Numbered from the stretch's first letter, positions 20,580 through 30,595 are shown. The stretch: 64,000 nucleotides of DNA from Staphylococcus lutrae (GCF_002101335.1 NZ_CP020773.1:1240001-1304000), one strand, 5' to 3'. Notes: generated by a model not told the origin, from the letters alone. Numbers and translations: made by a program.

Positions 20580-22256
20580 ATGAGTATTGTTATATTTTTG
20601 CTTGTATTTATCGCTCTCTCATTGATATTGAGTCGATATTTATATTCTGTCACTTTAACGACACCCTCTAGGACAGATGTGATTTTTAATCCAATAGAGA
20701 AAATGATTTATCGTATCATTGGTTTAAAAATAGTGCATATGTCAGGAAAAACATATTTAAAGCACTTTTTATGGTTTAACGGGCTAATGGGTGGCCTTTC
20801 ATTTTTAATACTTATAATCCAACAATGGTTGTTTTTAAATCCAAACCATATTTCAAATCAGCCCATATCTTTAGCATTCAACACGATGGCATCCTTTATG
20901 ACCAACACCGATTTACAGCATTATGCAGGTGAGACAGGTTTGAGTCAATTATCACAGATGTGCGTCATTACTTTCTTGATGTTCACGTCATCGGCTTCTG
21001 GGTATGCCGTATGCATCGCCATGTTAAGACGATTGACTGGTGTGACTGATGTGATAGGCAATTTCTACCAAGACTTAACACGCTTTATTATACGTGTATT
21101 GATACCATTCTCATTTCTCATCAGTCTATTTTTAGTGAGTCAAGGGGTACCACAGACGTTGAGCGGTCAATTCGTGATTGATACGTTATCAGGGGTAAAG
21201 CAAACGATTGCGGTTGGACCTATCGCTTCACTGGAATCCATTAAACACTTAGGTACAAATGGGGGTGGCTTCTTAGGCGCCAATGCATCCGCACCGTTTG
21301 AAAATCCAACGTATGTGACTAACTTTGTTGAATCATTGAGTATGATGCTCATCCCCGGTGCCTTAGTTTTCTTATTCGGTAGAATGTTAAAAACCAAAAA
21401 ACAAATCCATTCACATGCGACGATGATCTTCATTGCGATGTTTCTTTTGTTTGTCGGATTTTTAGTTCTATGCCTGTCCTTTGAAACTGCAGGCAACCCT
21501 GTTTTACATCATTTAGGTATTGAAGGTGGCAATATGGAAGGTAAAGAAACGCGTTTCGGCATCCCTTTATCTGCCTTATTCACAACCATTACGACCGCCT
21601 TTACAACAGGGTCTATCAACAATATGCACGACAGTCTGACACCACTTGGCGGCATGGTGCCATTGATATTGATGATGTTGAATGCCGTCTTCGGTGGTGA
21701 AGGCGTTGGCTTAATGAATATGTTGATTTATGTCATGTTGACCGTCTTTATCTGTAGCTTGATGATCGGAAAAACACCGAGTTATTTAGGAATGAAAATT
21801 GAAGGTAAAGAGATGAAACTGATTGCGTTGTCATTTTTGTTGCACCCCTTATTCATTTTATCGTTCTCAGCACTTGCTTTTGTCGTACCCGGGGCATCAG
21901 ACGCAATCACGAACCCGCAATTTCATGGTGTTTCTCAAGTCCTGTATGAATATTCATCATCAGCGGCCAACAACGGTTCTGGTTTCGAAGGATTAAAAGA
22001 CAATACGGTATTTTGGAACATTTCAACAGCCATCGTCATGTTGCTCGCACGTTATATTCCGATTATTTTACAAATCTTAATCGTGTCGAGCTTAGTAAAC
22101 AAGAAGGCCTACCAGCATTCTGCACAAGATGTTCCGATGAATAACCTTAGCTTCAGTATTATCTTAATCATCTTTATCCTCCTATTGAGTGGATTAACGT
22201 TTTTACCAGACTTAATGCTTGGACCAATAGGAGAACAACTTTTGCTACATTCTTAA
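20580..22256 (+). CDS. kdpA: KdpA potassium-translocating subunit
   Basis: 558 residues with about ten membrane spans. KdpA is a superfamily-of-K-transporters channel-like protein that carries the K+ selectivity filters; the [19 protein letters not shown] segment is one of these pore regions. It passes K+ to the P-type ATPase subunit KdpB. It is the second gene of kdpFABC, ending 18 bases before kdpB. Confidence 0.95.
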   Translation: MSIVIFLLVFIALSLILSRYLYSVTLTTPSRTDVIFNPIEKMIYRIIGLKIVHMSGKTYLKHFLWFNGLMGGLSFLILIIQQWLFLNPNHISNQPISLAFNTMASFMTNTDLQHYAGETGLSQLSQMCVITFLMFTSSASGYAVCIAMLRRLTGVTDVIGNFYQDLTRFIIRVLIPFSFLISLFLVSQGVPQTLSGQFVIDTLSGVKQTIAVGPIASLESIKHLGTNGGGFLGANASAPFENPTYVTNFVESLSMMLIPGALVFLFGRMLKTKKQIHSHATMIFIAMFLLFVGFLVLCLSFETAGNPVLHHLGIEGGNMEGKETRFGIPLSALFTTITTAFTTGSINNMHDSLTPLGGMVPLILMMLNAVFGGEGVGLMNMLIYVMLTVFICSLMIGKTPSYLGMKIEGKEMKLIALSFLLHPLFILSFSALAFVVPGASDAITNPQFHGVSQVLYEYSSSAANNGSGFEGLKDNTVFWNISTAIVMLLARYIPIILQILIVSSLVNKKAYQHSAQDVPMNNLSFSIILIIFILLLSGLTFLPDLMLGPIGEQLLLHS

Positions 22257-22274
22257 TGAACGGAGGACAAAACA

Positions 22275-24296
22275 ATGACTGAAACCCCTAAAATATTCGA
22301 ATCACACTTAGTGAAGCAAGCTTTGAAAGAAAGTGTGTTAAAGCTAAACCCTATCGCTATGCTGAAAAACCCGATTATGTTCGTTGTTCTCGTCGGCGCA
22401 GGGCTCTCTTTACTCTTAACTTGCTTTCCTCAATTATTGAATCATGAAAGTGAATCACGCATCTATACATTTAGCGTTTTCATTATTTTGTTATTAACAT
22501 TAATCTTTGCAAACTTTTCAGAAGCTTTGGCAGAAGGACGTGGCAAAGCACAGGCCAACGCTTTACGACAAACACAGATTGAAATGAAAGCGCGACGAAT
22601 CAAATCAGACGGCAGTTATGAAGTGATTGACGCCAGTGCATTAAAAAAAGGTGATATCGTCCGTGTCGAAACAGGCGAACAAATTCCGAATGATGGTAAA
22701 GTCATCAAAGGACTTGCGACCGTTGATGAATCCGCCATTACAGGAGAATCTGCACCTGTAATTAAAGAAAGCGGCGGAGATTTTAATCATGTCATCGGTG
22801 GGACTTCTGTCGCTTCAGACTGGTTAGAAGTTGAGATCACATCAGAACCCGGTCACTCTTTTTTAGATAAAATGATTCGTTTAGTTGAAGGTGCGACAAG
22901 AAAGAAAACACCTAATGAAATGGCATTATTCACCTTATTAATGACCCTTACCATTATTTTTTTAATGGTGATATTGACCCTATATCCGTTAGCAACATTT
23001 CTGCGATTCCATTTATCAATAACGATGTTGATTGCTTTGACTGTATGCTTAATTCCGACAACAATTGGGGGCCTATTGTCCGCAATTGGCATTGCAGGCA
23101 TGAATCGTGTCACACAGTTCAATATTTTAGCGAAAAGCGGCCGTTCAGTAGAAACGTGTGGAGATGTCAACGTCCTTATTTTAGATAAAACGGGCACAAT
23201 TACGTACGGTAACCGTATGGCAGATGCATTCATTCCCGTCGCAACATCTCGCTTTGAACGATTAGTTCAAGCCGCATACGAAAGTTCTATCACAGATGAC
23301 ACACCGGAAGGACGAAGTATTGTTCAATTAGCCAACAAACAAGGGATTCCCTTATCACAAGAGACTGGCGAATATATTCCCTTTACCGCTGAAACACGTA
23401 TGAGTGGTGTTAAATTTAAAAACCGAGAAGTGTATAAAGGCGCACCGAATAGCATGATTAAACGTATAAAAGAAGCGGGTGGTACGATTCCTAACGACTT
23501 AGATGACCACGTGAAAGACGTCTCTAAAAAAGGCGGAACCCCACTCGTCGTGATTGAAAACAATGAAATATTAGGTGTCATTTATTTAAAGGATGTCATT
23601 AAAGAAGGCTTAGTCGCACGTTTTCGTGAAATGCGTGAAATGGGAATTGAAACGGTAATGTGTACCGGAGACAATGCTTTAACAGCGGCGACAATTGCGA
23701 AAGAAGCCGGTGTCGATCGATTTATCGCAGAATGTAAACCTGAAGATAAAATCAATGTCATTCGAGAAGAACAAGCCAAAGGACATATCGTCGCAATGAC
23801 CGGCGATGGTACAAACGATGCCCCTGCATTAGCAGAAGCAAATGTCGGGTTAGCAATGAACTCGGGTACAATGAGCGCGAAGGAAGCGGCTAATTTAATT
23901 GATCTAGATTCAAACCCTACCAAATTAGTAGAGGTCGTCTTAATCGGCAAACAATTATTAATGACCCGTGGGGCACTCACAACATTCAGTATTGCCAATG
24001 ACATCGCAAAATATTTTGCGATCTTACCCGCAATGTTGACGTCAGCGATGCCCGCCATGAATCAGTTGAATATCATGCATCTGCATTCGCCCGAGTCTGC
24101 CGTATTATCAGCGTTAATTTTCAACGCATTCATTATTGTCGTACTCATCCCGCTTGCGATGAAAGGCGTCAAGTTTAAAGGCGCTTCTACACAAACGATT
24201 CTTATCAAAAATATGCTCGTATACGGATTAGGCGGTATGATTGTACCCTTTATCGGTATCAAACTAATCGATCTCATCATACAATATTTTGTTTAA
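22275..24296 (+). CDS. kdpB: KdpB P-type ATPase subunit
   Basis: 673 residues. P-type ATPase signatures: TGES in the actuator domain ([11 protein letters not shown], about 151-161), the phosphorylated Asp304 in DKTGT, and the hinge motif [12 protein letters not shown]. It hydrolyses ATP to drive uptake of K+ through KdpA. The ribosome site is CGGAGG. Its stop codon lies just before the kdpC ribosome site AAAGGAGG. Confidence 0.96.
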   Translation: MTETPKIFESHLVKQALKESVLKLNPIAMLKNPIMFVVLVGAGLSLLLTCFPQLLNHESESRIYTFSVFIILLLTLIFANFSEALAEGRGKAQANALRQTQIEMKARRIKSDGSYEVIDASALKKGDIVRVETGEQIPNDGKVIKGLATVDESAITGESAPVIKESGGDFNHVIGGTSVASDWLEVEITSEPGHSFLDKMIRLVEGATRKKTPNEMALFTLLMTLTIIFLMVILTLYPLATFLRFHLSITMLIALTVCLIPTTIGGLLSAIGIAGMNRVTQFNILAKSGRSVETCGDVNVLILDKTGTITYGNRMADAFIPVATSRFERLVQAAYESSITDDTPEGRSIVQLANKQGIPLSQETGEYIPFTAETRMSGVKFKNREVYKGAPNSMIKRIKEAGGTIPNDLDDHVKDVSKKGGTPLVVIENNEILGVIYLKDVIKEGLVARFREMREMGIETVMCTGDNALTAATIAKEAGVDRFIAECKPEDKINVIREEQAKGHIVAMTGDGTNDAPALAEANVGLAMNSGTMSAKEAANLIDLDSNPTKLVEVVLIGKQLLMTRGALTTFSIANDIAKYFAILPAMLTSAMPAMNQLNIMHLHSPESAVLSALIFNAFIIVVLIPLAMKGVKFKGASTQTILIKNMLVYGLGGMIVPFIGIKLIDLIIQYFV

Positions 24297-24309
24297 AGGA
24301 GGCATAACG

Positions 24310-24867
24310 ATGCAAACCATCAGAAAAAGTTTTGGACTGCTACTCATCATGTTCGTGCTTTGTGGCTTAATCTTTCCCCTTGCAGTCACAGCTGCCGGAC
24401 AAATCCTATTTCATGACCAAGCAAACGGCAGTTTATTAAAAGTCGGCGACAAAGTGGTTGGCTCAAAACAAATTGGACAACAATGGACCGATCCAAAATA
24501 CTTCCATGGCCGTATCAGTGCGGTGAACTATAATATGAATGCCGAAGAAATAAAAGAGAACGGCGGGCCGGCCTCAGGTGGCTCTAATTACAGCAATACA
24601 AATCCTAGCTTAGAAAAACGCGTTCAAGACACAATCAAAGAAAACGGGACAACACTTTCGAATAATGCAGTCACTGCATCAGGCTCAGGACTAGATCCAG
24701 ACATCACCGTCACCAATGCCAAACAACAAGTGAACAGAATTGCGAAAGAAAGACATATCCCCGCTGCACGAATTAACCGACTCATTGAACAAAATAAACA
24801 GTCTTCACCGCTGACAGAAGACTATGTGAACGTACTAGAAATGAACTTAAGTTTAGACAAACTTTAA
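24310..24867 (+). CDS. kdpC: KdpC subunit
   Basis: 185 residues from ATG 24310, chosen because AAAGGAGG at about 24295-24302 sits 7 bases upstream; an upstream in-frame start at 24289 overlaps kdpB. One N-terminal membrane span, then an extracellular domain with the conserved [15 protein letters not shown] and SGSGLDPDI segments. KdpC stabilises the KdpFABC complex. Last gene of the operon, followed by a strong terminator. Confidence 0.95.
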   Translation: MQTIRKSFGLLLIMFVLCGLIFPLAVTAAGQILFHDQANGSLLKVGDKVVGSKQIGQQWTDPKYFHGRISAVNYNMNAEEIKENGGPASGGSNYSNTNPSLEKRVQDTIKENGTTLSNNAVTASGSGLDPDITVTNAKQQVNRIAKERHIPAARINRLIEQNKQSSPLTEDYVNVLEMNLSLDKL

Positions 24868-24937
24868 ATCATTATGCAGTGAATGATGCTTAATCTACAG
24901 AAATCATATCAAAATAAAATATCTGACAATGAGAAAT

Positions 24938-24969
24938 GCGATTTACATGAACCCGTAAATCGCGTTTTT
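24938..24969 (+). terminator. kdpFABC terminator
   Basis: GCGATTTAC (24938-24946) pairs perfectly with GTAAATCGC (24955-24963), followed by GTTTTTA. Confidence 0.9.
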
Positions 24970-25121
24970 ATAGTTCTATCAAGGTATCGTTGTAAGCCAA
25001 GAATATACCGACTCAAATTGAGCAGTAAGTGAGGATTTTTATTCCGTTGTTTTTGAGGAAATTCTAACTCATGATTGACAGCCTTTGTTTATTTTAAAAG
25101 ATTATGAACATACATACCATT

Positions 25122-25337
25122 TTACAACTTTATAAATGTATTTATATTGTCCTTATTATCAAATTTATGATATCTTTTTTGTCCTTCGAATCTCCCCATT
25201 TTAGAAAAATTCGTCATAAAATGTTGAGTTTGTCCTTTATATTTCTCCGTTCCCACCCGAATTAGTTTTGTAACATTGTAATTATAGGCGATACACTCCA
25301 ACTTTGGCTGAATGGTTAGACACAGTATGTTCCCGTA
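25122..25337 (-). pseudogene. C-terminal remnant of an unidentified protein
   Basis: A 71-codon open frame with no start codon at its upstream end (TAG immediately before it), ending NKDNINTFIKL and a TAA stop. Its composition is protein-like (it contains KLIRVGTEKYKGQTQHFM), unlike random AT-rich sequence. I do not recognise the family. It lies on the boundary between the kdp operon and the accessory region, and is probably the decayed 3' end of a lost gene. Confidence 0.4.
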
Positions 25338-25417
25338 CTAATTCAAGTAATTAAAGATGTTGAAATTGATTAGCTACTCCAACAAAGGGCTGAATGCATG
25401 TCCCAGACCCTAGAAGC

Positions 25418-25996
25418 TTATAATAATTCAGCTATCAATGCTTCCAATGATTCATACATTGAAAAGACAATAATATTATCATTAGCACCTAAAATTATAC
25501 CGTGATAATATATATCTCCAAAAATCACTGAACGAGTATTTTCAAATAAGATATCCTTATAAAATTTATATAACTTTATTAAATCATTCAAAGTAAATGC
25601 TTGCCTTTCTTTTTCTCTAAATCGTCCCGTCACATTAACTGAAGAAGATATTGATAATTGATGTTCTTCTATAAAATTAGAAATAAAAATTCTGCGTTCC
25701 GCCTCATTCAAAAATAGTTCATCAGCCAATTGATAAATCAAACTCGGATGAGGTTTATTTATCATCGAATTTACCAAGTCATCCATCTCTATTTCTTTAC
25801 CTGTGTAATACTGACTATTATTGGTAGGCCATTTTTTTAAACGTAATTTCTTATTGACAATACCCTTTTTTCGGCTATGGATGTAATAAATGAGACAAGT
25901 TAGACCTTCAATAGATAAAAAATCATTATATTTAGAATTTGTCTCAACTGTATCGTATTTCTTTAAATATGCGTACGATTTTTCTACGACGAATAG
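25418..25996 (-). pseudogene. 5'-truncated hypothetical gene
   Basis: The frame is open from 25996 to 25418 (192 codons), bounded upstream by a TGA, yet it has no ATG, GTG or TTG in its first 70 codons. An internal ATG at 25784-25786 gives a 122-residue ORF (MDDLVNSMINKPHPS). The upstream part is clearly coding in character (it contains LSIEGLTCLIYYIHSRKKG), so the natural start has been lost by deletion. Function unknown. The C-terminal part has alternating acidic and hydrophobic segments and no membrane spans. It may still yield the 122-residue product. Confidence 0.5.
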
Positions 25997-26080
25997 TCAG
26001 TGGATGGCTATTTTTCTACTCAGTTTTATGAGAATGTTGTATGCCGTTTATTAACATATAAGCCATATTTAATATTCATT

Positions 26081-26899
26081 TTACTTTTTAGTAAGGTGAA
26101 CTTCTATAGTGACTTTTGATGCGTCCACTGTCTTATTATCATTATATATCATTAAATATCTCGATTGATCTAAATCATCACCTGGAGGAGGCATCATATC
26201 ATACCAAAAAGAATTTTTATTGTTTCCTATAAATTTAATATATCCTGTTTCATATGGAGAACTATTAAAACCATATAGATTTTCATATTTTATTAAAAAA
26301 TCTCTTACTTTTATATCAAGTTCTTGTGCTGTTACTCTTTTTTTATTCGTATCTATATTAAAATATAAATTATACCAATTATCTTCATAAACTTTTACTG
26401 GAATATTTATGGGACTATCTGTCAGATTACCTTCTCGTTCTGTTATCCCTCCGTACATACATGTTTTTCCCGAACCACGGTTTGGACGATTACTATCTTT
26501 TTTACTATTCTCAGAAAAATAGCAATCTCTATAATAATTGCTTCCAAAAACATCTACGTTTTTATTCTTATATTTATCAGCCAACGTCTTATTCTTAAAT
26601 TCTACTTTAACCCTATCGTAATTCCCTAATACAGTGTCTTGGATGGAATAAATAAGATCTGAAGAGAAAAGTTGATCGTATGATCTAACATTAGTGCCCT
26701 GAACATAATGACTATCATATAAATATTGCATGTTCTGCATGAGCCCAGTAAATTGACTAGACTTATTTAATTGTGTTGGAGTAGGGTCTGGTTGACTTTC
26801 TGCTTTTATCACATTAGAACCTGTTAGTACACTCTGGAATACGCCACTAAACAGTAACAATAGTGCAATGACTAAAAATTTTTTAAACTTTCCATTCAT
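26081..26899 (-). CDS. Staphylococcal superantigen of the SEB/SEC family
   Basis: 272-residue precursor with a 33-residue signal peptide; the mature protein begins ESQPDPTP, as SEC does, and has 239 residues. It carries both staphylococcal/streptococcal toxin signatures: YGGITEREGN, and KKRVTAQELDIKVRDFLIKY continuing to LY. The disulfide loop Cys93 to Cys114 (mature numbering) is about four residues longer than I recall for SEC. Asn23, important for T-cell receptor contact in SEB/SEC, is kept (LMQNMQYLY). The His118 and His122 zinc ligands of SEC are replaced by Arg and Leu. It binds MHC II and T-cell receptors outside the cell. Strong AAGGAGG site at 8 bases. Possibly the se-int type of the S. 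intermedius group; the exact allele is not established. Confidence 0.9.
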   Translation of the reverse strand: MNGKFKKFLVIALLLLFSGVFQSVLTGSNVIKAESQPDPTPTQLNKSSQFTGLMQNMQYLYDSHYVQGTNVRSYDQLFSSDLIYSIQDTVLGNYDRVKVEFKNKTLADKYKNKNVDVFGSNYYRDCYFSENSKKDSNRPNRGSGKTCMYGGITEREGNLTDSPINIPVKVYEDNWYNLYFNIDTNKKRVTAQELDIKVRDFLIKYENLYGFNSSPYETGYIKFIGNNKNSFWYDMMPPPGDDLDQSRYLMIYNDNKTVDASKVTIEVHLTKK

Positions 26900-27111
26900 T
26901 TTAAAAACCTCCTTATAATATATTTTATTATAATAGAATTATAACATTTATGTTTAAATATAGTTAGATTTAACTAATTGGTGTTAATATAATCTCAAAA
27001 ACACTATTATGAAAATAGATTTACAATAATTTTTTATTAAAAACTTAGTGAAGGTTTCCTAGAAATATGAATCGCTATGAAAGAAATCCATTTATAGGCG
27101 TGTCAGTGAAG
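26900..27111. other. Upstream region of the superantigen gene
   Basis: AT-rich. It contains the toxin's ribosome site and a likely promoter within the TATAATA-rich stretch near 26914-26935. No other gene seen. Confidence 0.4.
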
Positions 27112-27187
27112 GCAAGAAAAAACTACGATCATAGTATAGCTTAAAAAGAAAGCCATCCAATTAGTGAAATCAGGAAGACGTGCCTCA
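27112..27187 (+). pseudogene. Scrap of an IS3-type transposase OrfA
   Basis: Translation gives ARKNYDHSIA, then, after a frame slip, KKAIQLVKSGRRAS. Together these resemble the N-terminus of IS3-family OrfA (HTH region). The reading stops where the IS21 element begins at 27188, and nothing resembling its continuation appears past 29334. Confidence 0.5.
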
Positions 27188-27252
27188 TGTAAATGGCGGT
27201 TATAAAATATATAATCATGTCTTAATTCAATCTTCGATCGGAGGTTATTTGA

Positions 27253-28488
27253 TTGAGACATGACATTTATGAAGGAGTGCTATTTTACATTATGAAAGGT
27301 ATTAAACCAAATTATGCGGAGCTTGGTCGACAATATAATTGTGATCCAAGAACAGTTAAAAAATATTATGAAGCAGGAAAAGAAAATGAATTAGAACGAT
27401 TGAAGAAAAGACAACAAACTAAGAAAGCATCAAAACTAGATCTATTCAAAGAAATTATTGATGAAAAAATTGAATTAGGATGTACTGCTATGGCTATTTT
27501 TAAATACATAGAGAAAAAAGGATATGAAGGCAAATATACTATTTTACGAGAATACTGTAAAAATAAAAAACAAAATGAGACTAAAAAAGCAACTATACGA
27601 GTAGAAACAAATCCCGGTATAGCTGCTCAAGTAGACTGGAAAGAAGATATGATGATGCATGATAAGTTTGGCAGAACTTCCCAATTCAACATCTTTCTTT
27701 ACGTTCTACACTATTCAAAAATGAAGTATATCACATTAACTTGGGATAGAAAACAAGATACCTTATTTGAATGTCTAAAAGAAGCTTTTGAATACACCGA
27801 AGGCGTTCCAAAAGAAATCTGGTTCGATAATATGAGAACTGTAGTTGATCGACCAAGAACACAATATAAAAAAGTCGTTTTTAATAATATATTTTATCAA
27901 TTTAGTAAGGATGCCAACTTTGAACCTATTGCTTGTAGACCCTATCGTCCTCAAACAAAAGGGTCTGTTGAATCATTAGCTAAATTTGTTGAACAACGTT
28001 TAAGACCATACGATTATGAATTTTATGATGCTGTCGAACTTATTGGGTTAGTAAATGATTTATGTCATGAATTGAATCACTTAGAAATTTCACAAGCAAC
28101 AGAACAACGACCTATAGACGTTTTCAATTTTGAAGAAAAAGAACATTTAAATTCTTTTAATGCAAAGTTACTAGATACTTACATCGAAGATGAATGTATA
28201 AGAATCGTTTCTAAAGAATCGATGATTAACTTTAGAAAATGTAAATACTCGGTACCTACTAAATACATTGGTGAAGAAGTACAAGTTAAATTCAATAACT
28301 CTACTGATGAATTGCTGATTTATTTTGATGGCGAGTTAATAAGAAGGCATAATCTATCCGAAAGAAAATTTAATTATATCGTTGAAGATATGAGTGAAAT
28401 ATTAAAATCAGATGTATTTAAACATAAGGATGATGAAGAAATTCTTACATATATAGAAAATTCATTATTACTGTATGACGAAATTTAG
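27253..28488 (+). CDS. istA: IS21-family transposase IstA
   Basis: 411 residues. N-terminal HTH (NYAELGRQYNCDPRTVKKYY, about 18-37), then a DDE integrase core: QVDWKED (first Asp), WFDNMRT (second Asp) and TKGSVESLAKF (Glu). Start is TTG at 27253, with GGAGG 8 bases upstream. It cuts and joins the IS ends. Twelve bases separate it from istB. It appears intact. Confidence 0.93.
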   Translation: MRHDIYEGVLFYIMKGIKPNYAELGRQYNCDPRTVKKYYEAGKENELERLKKRQQTKKASKLDLFKEIIDEKIELGCTAMAIFKYIEKKGYEGKYTILREYCKNKKQNETKKATIRVETNPGIAAQVDWKEDMMMHDKFGRTSQFNIFLYVLHYSKMKYITLTWDRKQDTLFECLKEAFEYTEGVPKEIWFDNMRTVVDRPRTQYKKVVFNNIFYQFSKDANFEPIACRPYRPQTKGSVESLAKFVEQRLRPYDYEFYDAVELIGLVNDLCHELNHLEISQATEQRPIDVFNFEEKEHLNSFNAKLLDTYIEDECIRIVSKESMINFRKCKYSVPTKYIGEEVQVKFNNSTDELLIYFDGELIRRHNLSERKFNYIVEDMSEILKSDVFKHKDDEEILTYIENSLLLYDEI

Positions 28489-28499
28489 GAGGACTTCAG

Positions 28500-29273
28500 A
28501 TGAATACGAATCATCAAAAATTACTCAATAACTTTGAGATATTAAAACTAAAAAAATTCAAAGATTATTATCCAAACTATATTGAATTACTTTCTAAAAA
28601 TGAGAAATCTTTAACTGAAATATTGATTGATTTAACGGAAAAAGAAAAAGAAATAGAATATCAATCAGAATTAAAATTTAAACGTGCTGTGAATTCAGCA
28701 CGTTTCCCTAAAATAAAATATTTACATGATTTTGATTTCATGTTTCAACCTAGTATAAATCAACAAGAAATTCTCACATTAAAATCCATGCATTTTTTAG
28801 AGGATAGTATAAATATTTGTTTTTTAGGTAACAGTGGTGTTGGTAAAACGCACCTGGCAATCTCATTAGGAATAGAGGCATGTAAACAAAATATAAAGAC
28901 TAGATTCTATACTTTCAAAGAATTAATAGACTTATTAACTGTCTCGGATTCCAAAGGAATCATCAATAAAACATTAAAACAATTAAGCAGAATAGAGTTA
29001 CTTATCATTGATGAAATTGGTTATTCTCCCATCACTAAAGAACAAGCTGATTTATTCTATCAGTTAATGTCGCTAAGATATGAAATGAAATCAACAATAA
29101 TTACGACTAATATTCCGTTTTCTAGTTGGGGTGAGTCATTTAGTAATAAGATTGCATCAGCAGCTATAATTGATCGATTAATTCACCACTCTAAAGTATT
29201 TAAAATTACTGGAGAATCTTATCGATTAAAAGATTATAAAAACGAAAAATCCTTAAATATGAGACAATCTTAA
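28500..29273 (+). CDS. istB: IS21-family helper ATPase IstB
   Basis: 257 residues, a DnaC-like AAA+ ATPase with Walker A GNSGVGKTHLA and Walker B LLIIDEIGYSP, followed by TTNIPFSSW. IstB remodels target DNA and activates IstA. Ribosome site AGGAGG before the ATG. It appears intact, so the element may be mobile. Confidence 0.93.
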   Translation: MNTNHQKLLNNFEILKLKKFKDYYPNYIELLSKNEKSLTEILIDLTEKEKEIEYQSELKFKRAVNSARFPKIKYLHDFDFMFQPSINQQEILTLKSMHFLEDSINICFLGNSGVGKTHLAISLGIEACKQNIKTRFYTFKELIDLLTVSDSKGIINKTLKQLSRIELLIIDEIGYSPITKEQADLFYQLMSLRYEMKSTIITTNIPFSSWGESFSNKIASAAIIDRLIHHSKVFKITGESYRLKDYKNEKSLNMRQS

Positions 29274-29339
29274 ACCGCTAAAAAACGACATTTTCAAACC
29301 GCCAAAAAACATCATTTTTAAACCGCTATTGACAGTTTT

Positions 29340-29693
29340 TTAACATTCTTGTTTTCTTTCAAATTTTTTCACCTTTTTTTCTGTAAGCACAATGATTAAA
29401 ATTATTATTATGAAGTAAATCACAGCCTGTAAAATAATTGAGGTTTCATTTGGGAAATTCAAAATATCATATATAATCCATATACTACCTATAAATAGCA
29501 CAAAAAAATGGACTTTTATGAATATTTTTTTAAAAGCTTTTTGAGAAAAGTCCCAAATAGTTTTAGATTTCATAGACGTAGGAGTTCTATAGCCTAAAAA
29601 ATAATTCGGCTTATTACCTACTTCATGTTTTTGTGCAGATAAAACTAGATAAACAATAATTAAAGATATTATGCCTAGTCCTATTAGTAACAT
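29340..29693 (-). CDS. SdpI-family membrane protein (possible immunity protein)
   Basis: 117 residues with three hydrophobic segments (about 2-18, 56-76, 84-103). Between the first two lies NYFLGYRTPTSMKSKTIWDF, the hallmark of SdpI C-terminal domains (GYRTP, then a Trp). B. subtilis SdpI gives immunity to the SdpC toxin; many orphan homologues have unknown roles. Its stop lies 6 bases from the IS21 right end. A perfect 10-bp palindrome lies 21-44 bases upstream of its start. GGGGTG serves as the ribosome site. It may belong functionally with the nearby ABC exporter. Confidence 0.75.
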   Translation of the reverse strand: MLLIGLGIISLIIVYLVLSAQKHEVGNKPNYFLGYRTPTSMKSKTIWDFSQKAFKKIFIKVHFFVLFIGSIWIIYDILNFPNETSIILQAVIYFIIIILIIVLTEKKVKKFERKQEC

Positions 29694-29713
29694 AACTACA
29701 CCCCTTTTTTATA

Positions 29714-29737
29714 ATTTATGATTATAAAATCATAAAT
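29714..29737. promoter_or_regulatory. Perfect palindrome upstream of the SdpI-like gene
   Basis: ATTTATGATT, 4-base spacer ATAA, AATCATAAAT. It sits in the expected promoter region and could be an operator or a hairpin. Confidence 0.45.
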
Positions 29738-30043
29738 ATATTATAAAATATATGTGTCGAAATATATATATATTCCTAAGTGTAGATTTTTATGCCTAAG
29801 TGTTTTACGCTTATACTCTTGCTACCCATTAGGAGTACTATTGTCTACTATATTGTGTTTATACACTATTCGACGAAAGTAATTTAATTGTTTATTCTTT
29901 ATGTCCAGCTACTAAGCCTTTACGCTCCAGAAGCGTTTCACTTTTGGTTAAACTAGTTGCTCTCATAACTATTGGGTTGGTGTACGATTTCTTGACACAA
30001 ATCCATAAACATCCATTGATTTTTTAGTGTTTGACTCGCTATA
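29738..30043. other. Intergenic stretch without a recognised gene
   Basis: AT-rich. It shows a short direct repeat CCTAAGTGT near 29776 and 29793 and a small ACGCT/AGCGT hairpin near 29920. On the minus strand a short open segment (SQTLKNQWMFMDLC) follows the IS1182 remnant's stop and may be more IS debris. Confidence 0.3.
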
Positions 30044-30430
30044 TCATTCGGTATTGGCATGCCAAACAAAAGTATATTTATTCGTATTTTCTTCAATTTT
30101 CGTACCATCTATATAGATAACATCTTCTTCAATTAAGTTTTGAGAAACAAGAAAAGATCTAAAGATTACAAAACATTCTTTAATTAGTTTATTAGTATAC
30201 GGGTTAGCACGAAAGCAATTGATAGTACGATAAGAAGGTTGTTGTTCTTGAGCAAGCCACATAAATCTCAAGCTGTCTTTTAATGCAAATTCAATTTTTC
30301 GTCCAGAAAAAATTGAATTACCATATTTATACAAAATGATTTTAAGCATCATTAAAAGATTGTGAGAAGGTGCACCACGATATTGTTTAAATTCGTCGAA
30401 GACGACATCAGGTATTTATTCAACCAAATC
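30044..30430 (-). pseudogene. IS1182-family transposase N-terminal remnant
   Basis: The minus-strand frame reads IPDVVFDEFKQYRGAPSHNL and onward to EFALKDSLRFMWLAQEQ, SYRTINCFRANPYTNKL and YIDGTKIEENTNKYTFVW, all strongly like the N-terminal half of IS1182-type transposases. An in-frame TAA precedes IPDVV, the sequence is cut at 30431 by a piece of IS21 end, and the C-terminal half is missing (stop at 30044). A 102-residue ORF can start at 30352, but it lacks the catalytic core. Confidence 0.8.
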
Positions 30431-30433
30431 GTC

Positions 30434-30464
30434 TCAATAGCGGTTTGAAAATGTCGTTTTTTAG
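30434..30464. mobile_element. Solo fragment of an IS21 terminal repeat
   Basis: TCAATAGCGGTTT followed by GAAAATGTCGTTTTTTAG matches the reverse complement of the right-end repeats of the IS21 copy at 27188-29334, with one internal repeat missing. It lies directly against the truncated IS1182 transposase, marking a deletion or recombination junction. Confidence 0.6.
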
Positions 30465-30595
30465 GATAGTAAAACATATTATCTTTTAATATTCTCCCCA
30501 AACATAAACAAAAAGCCAATCATTAAAAATAAGCTTCTTCGCAATTATTTGTGTTTCAAAAGTCGCACACTTCCTAAAAAAATTTATAATGCAAA

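Larger units (their letters stand above)
27188..29334 (+). mobile_element. IS21-family insertion sequence (about 2.15 kb)
   Basis: It contains istA and istB. The ends are inferred from matching inverted repeats: left TGTAAATGGCGGTTATAAAAT at 27188, right ending AACCGCTATTGACA at 29334 (reverse complement TGTCAATAGCGGTTTAAAAAT). The right side carries three spaced AAACCGC(T/C)A repeats, the multiple terminal repeats typical of IS21. The flanks (GCCTCA left, GTTTTT right) show no target duplication, so the copy may have taken part in a later rearrangement, or the exact ends differ slightly. Confidence 0.75.

Noticed and set aside
22853..24280. Minus-strand frames opposite kdpB
   Set aside because: Shadow frames of the highly conserved KdpB coding sequence.
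25160..25180. TTATGATAT at about 25168 as a second SCC attachment site
   Set aside because: Only about nine bases match the rlmH att sequence, and the GCTTC part is absent. The match falls within a coding-like remnant and is probably chance.
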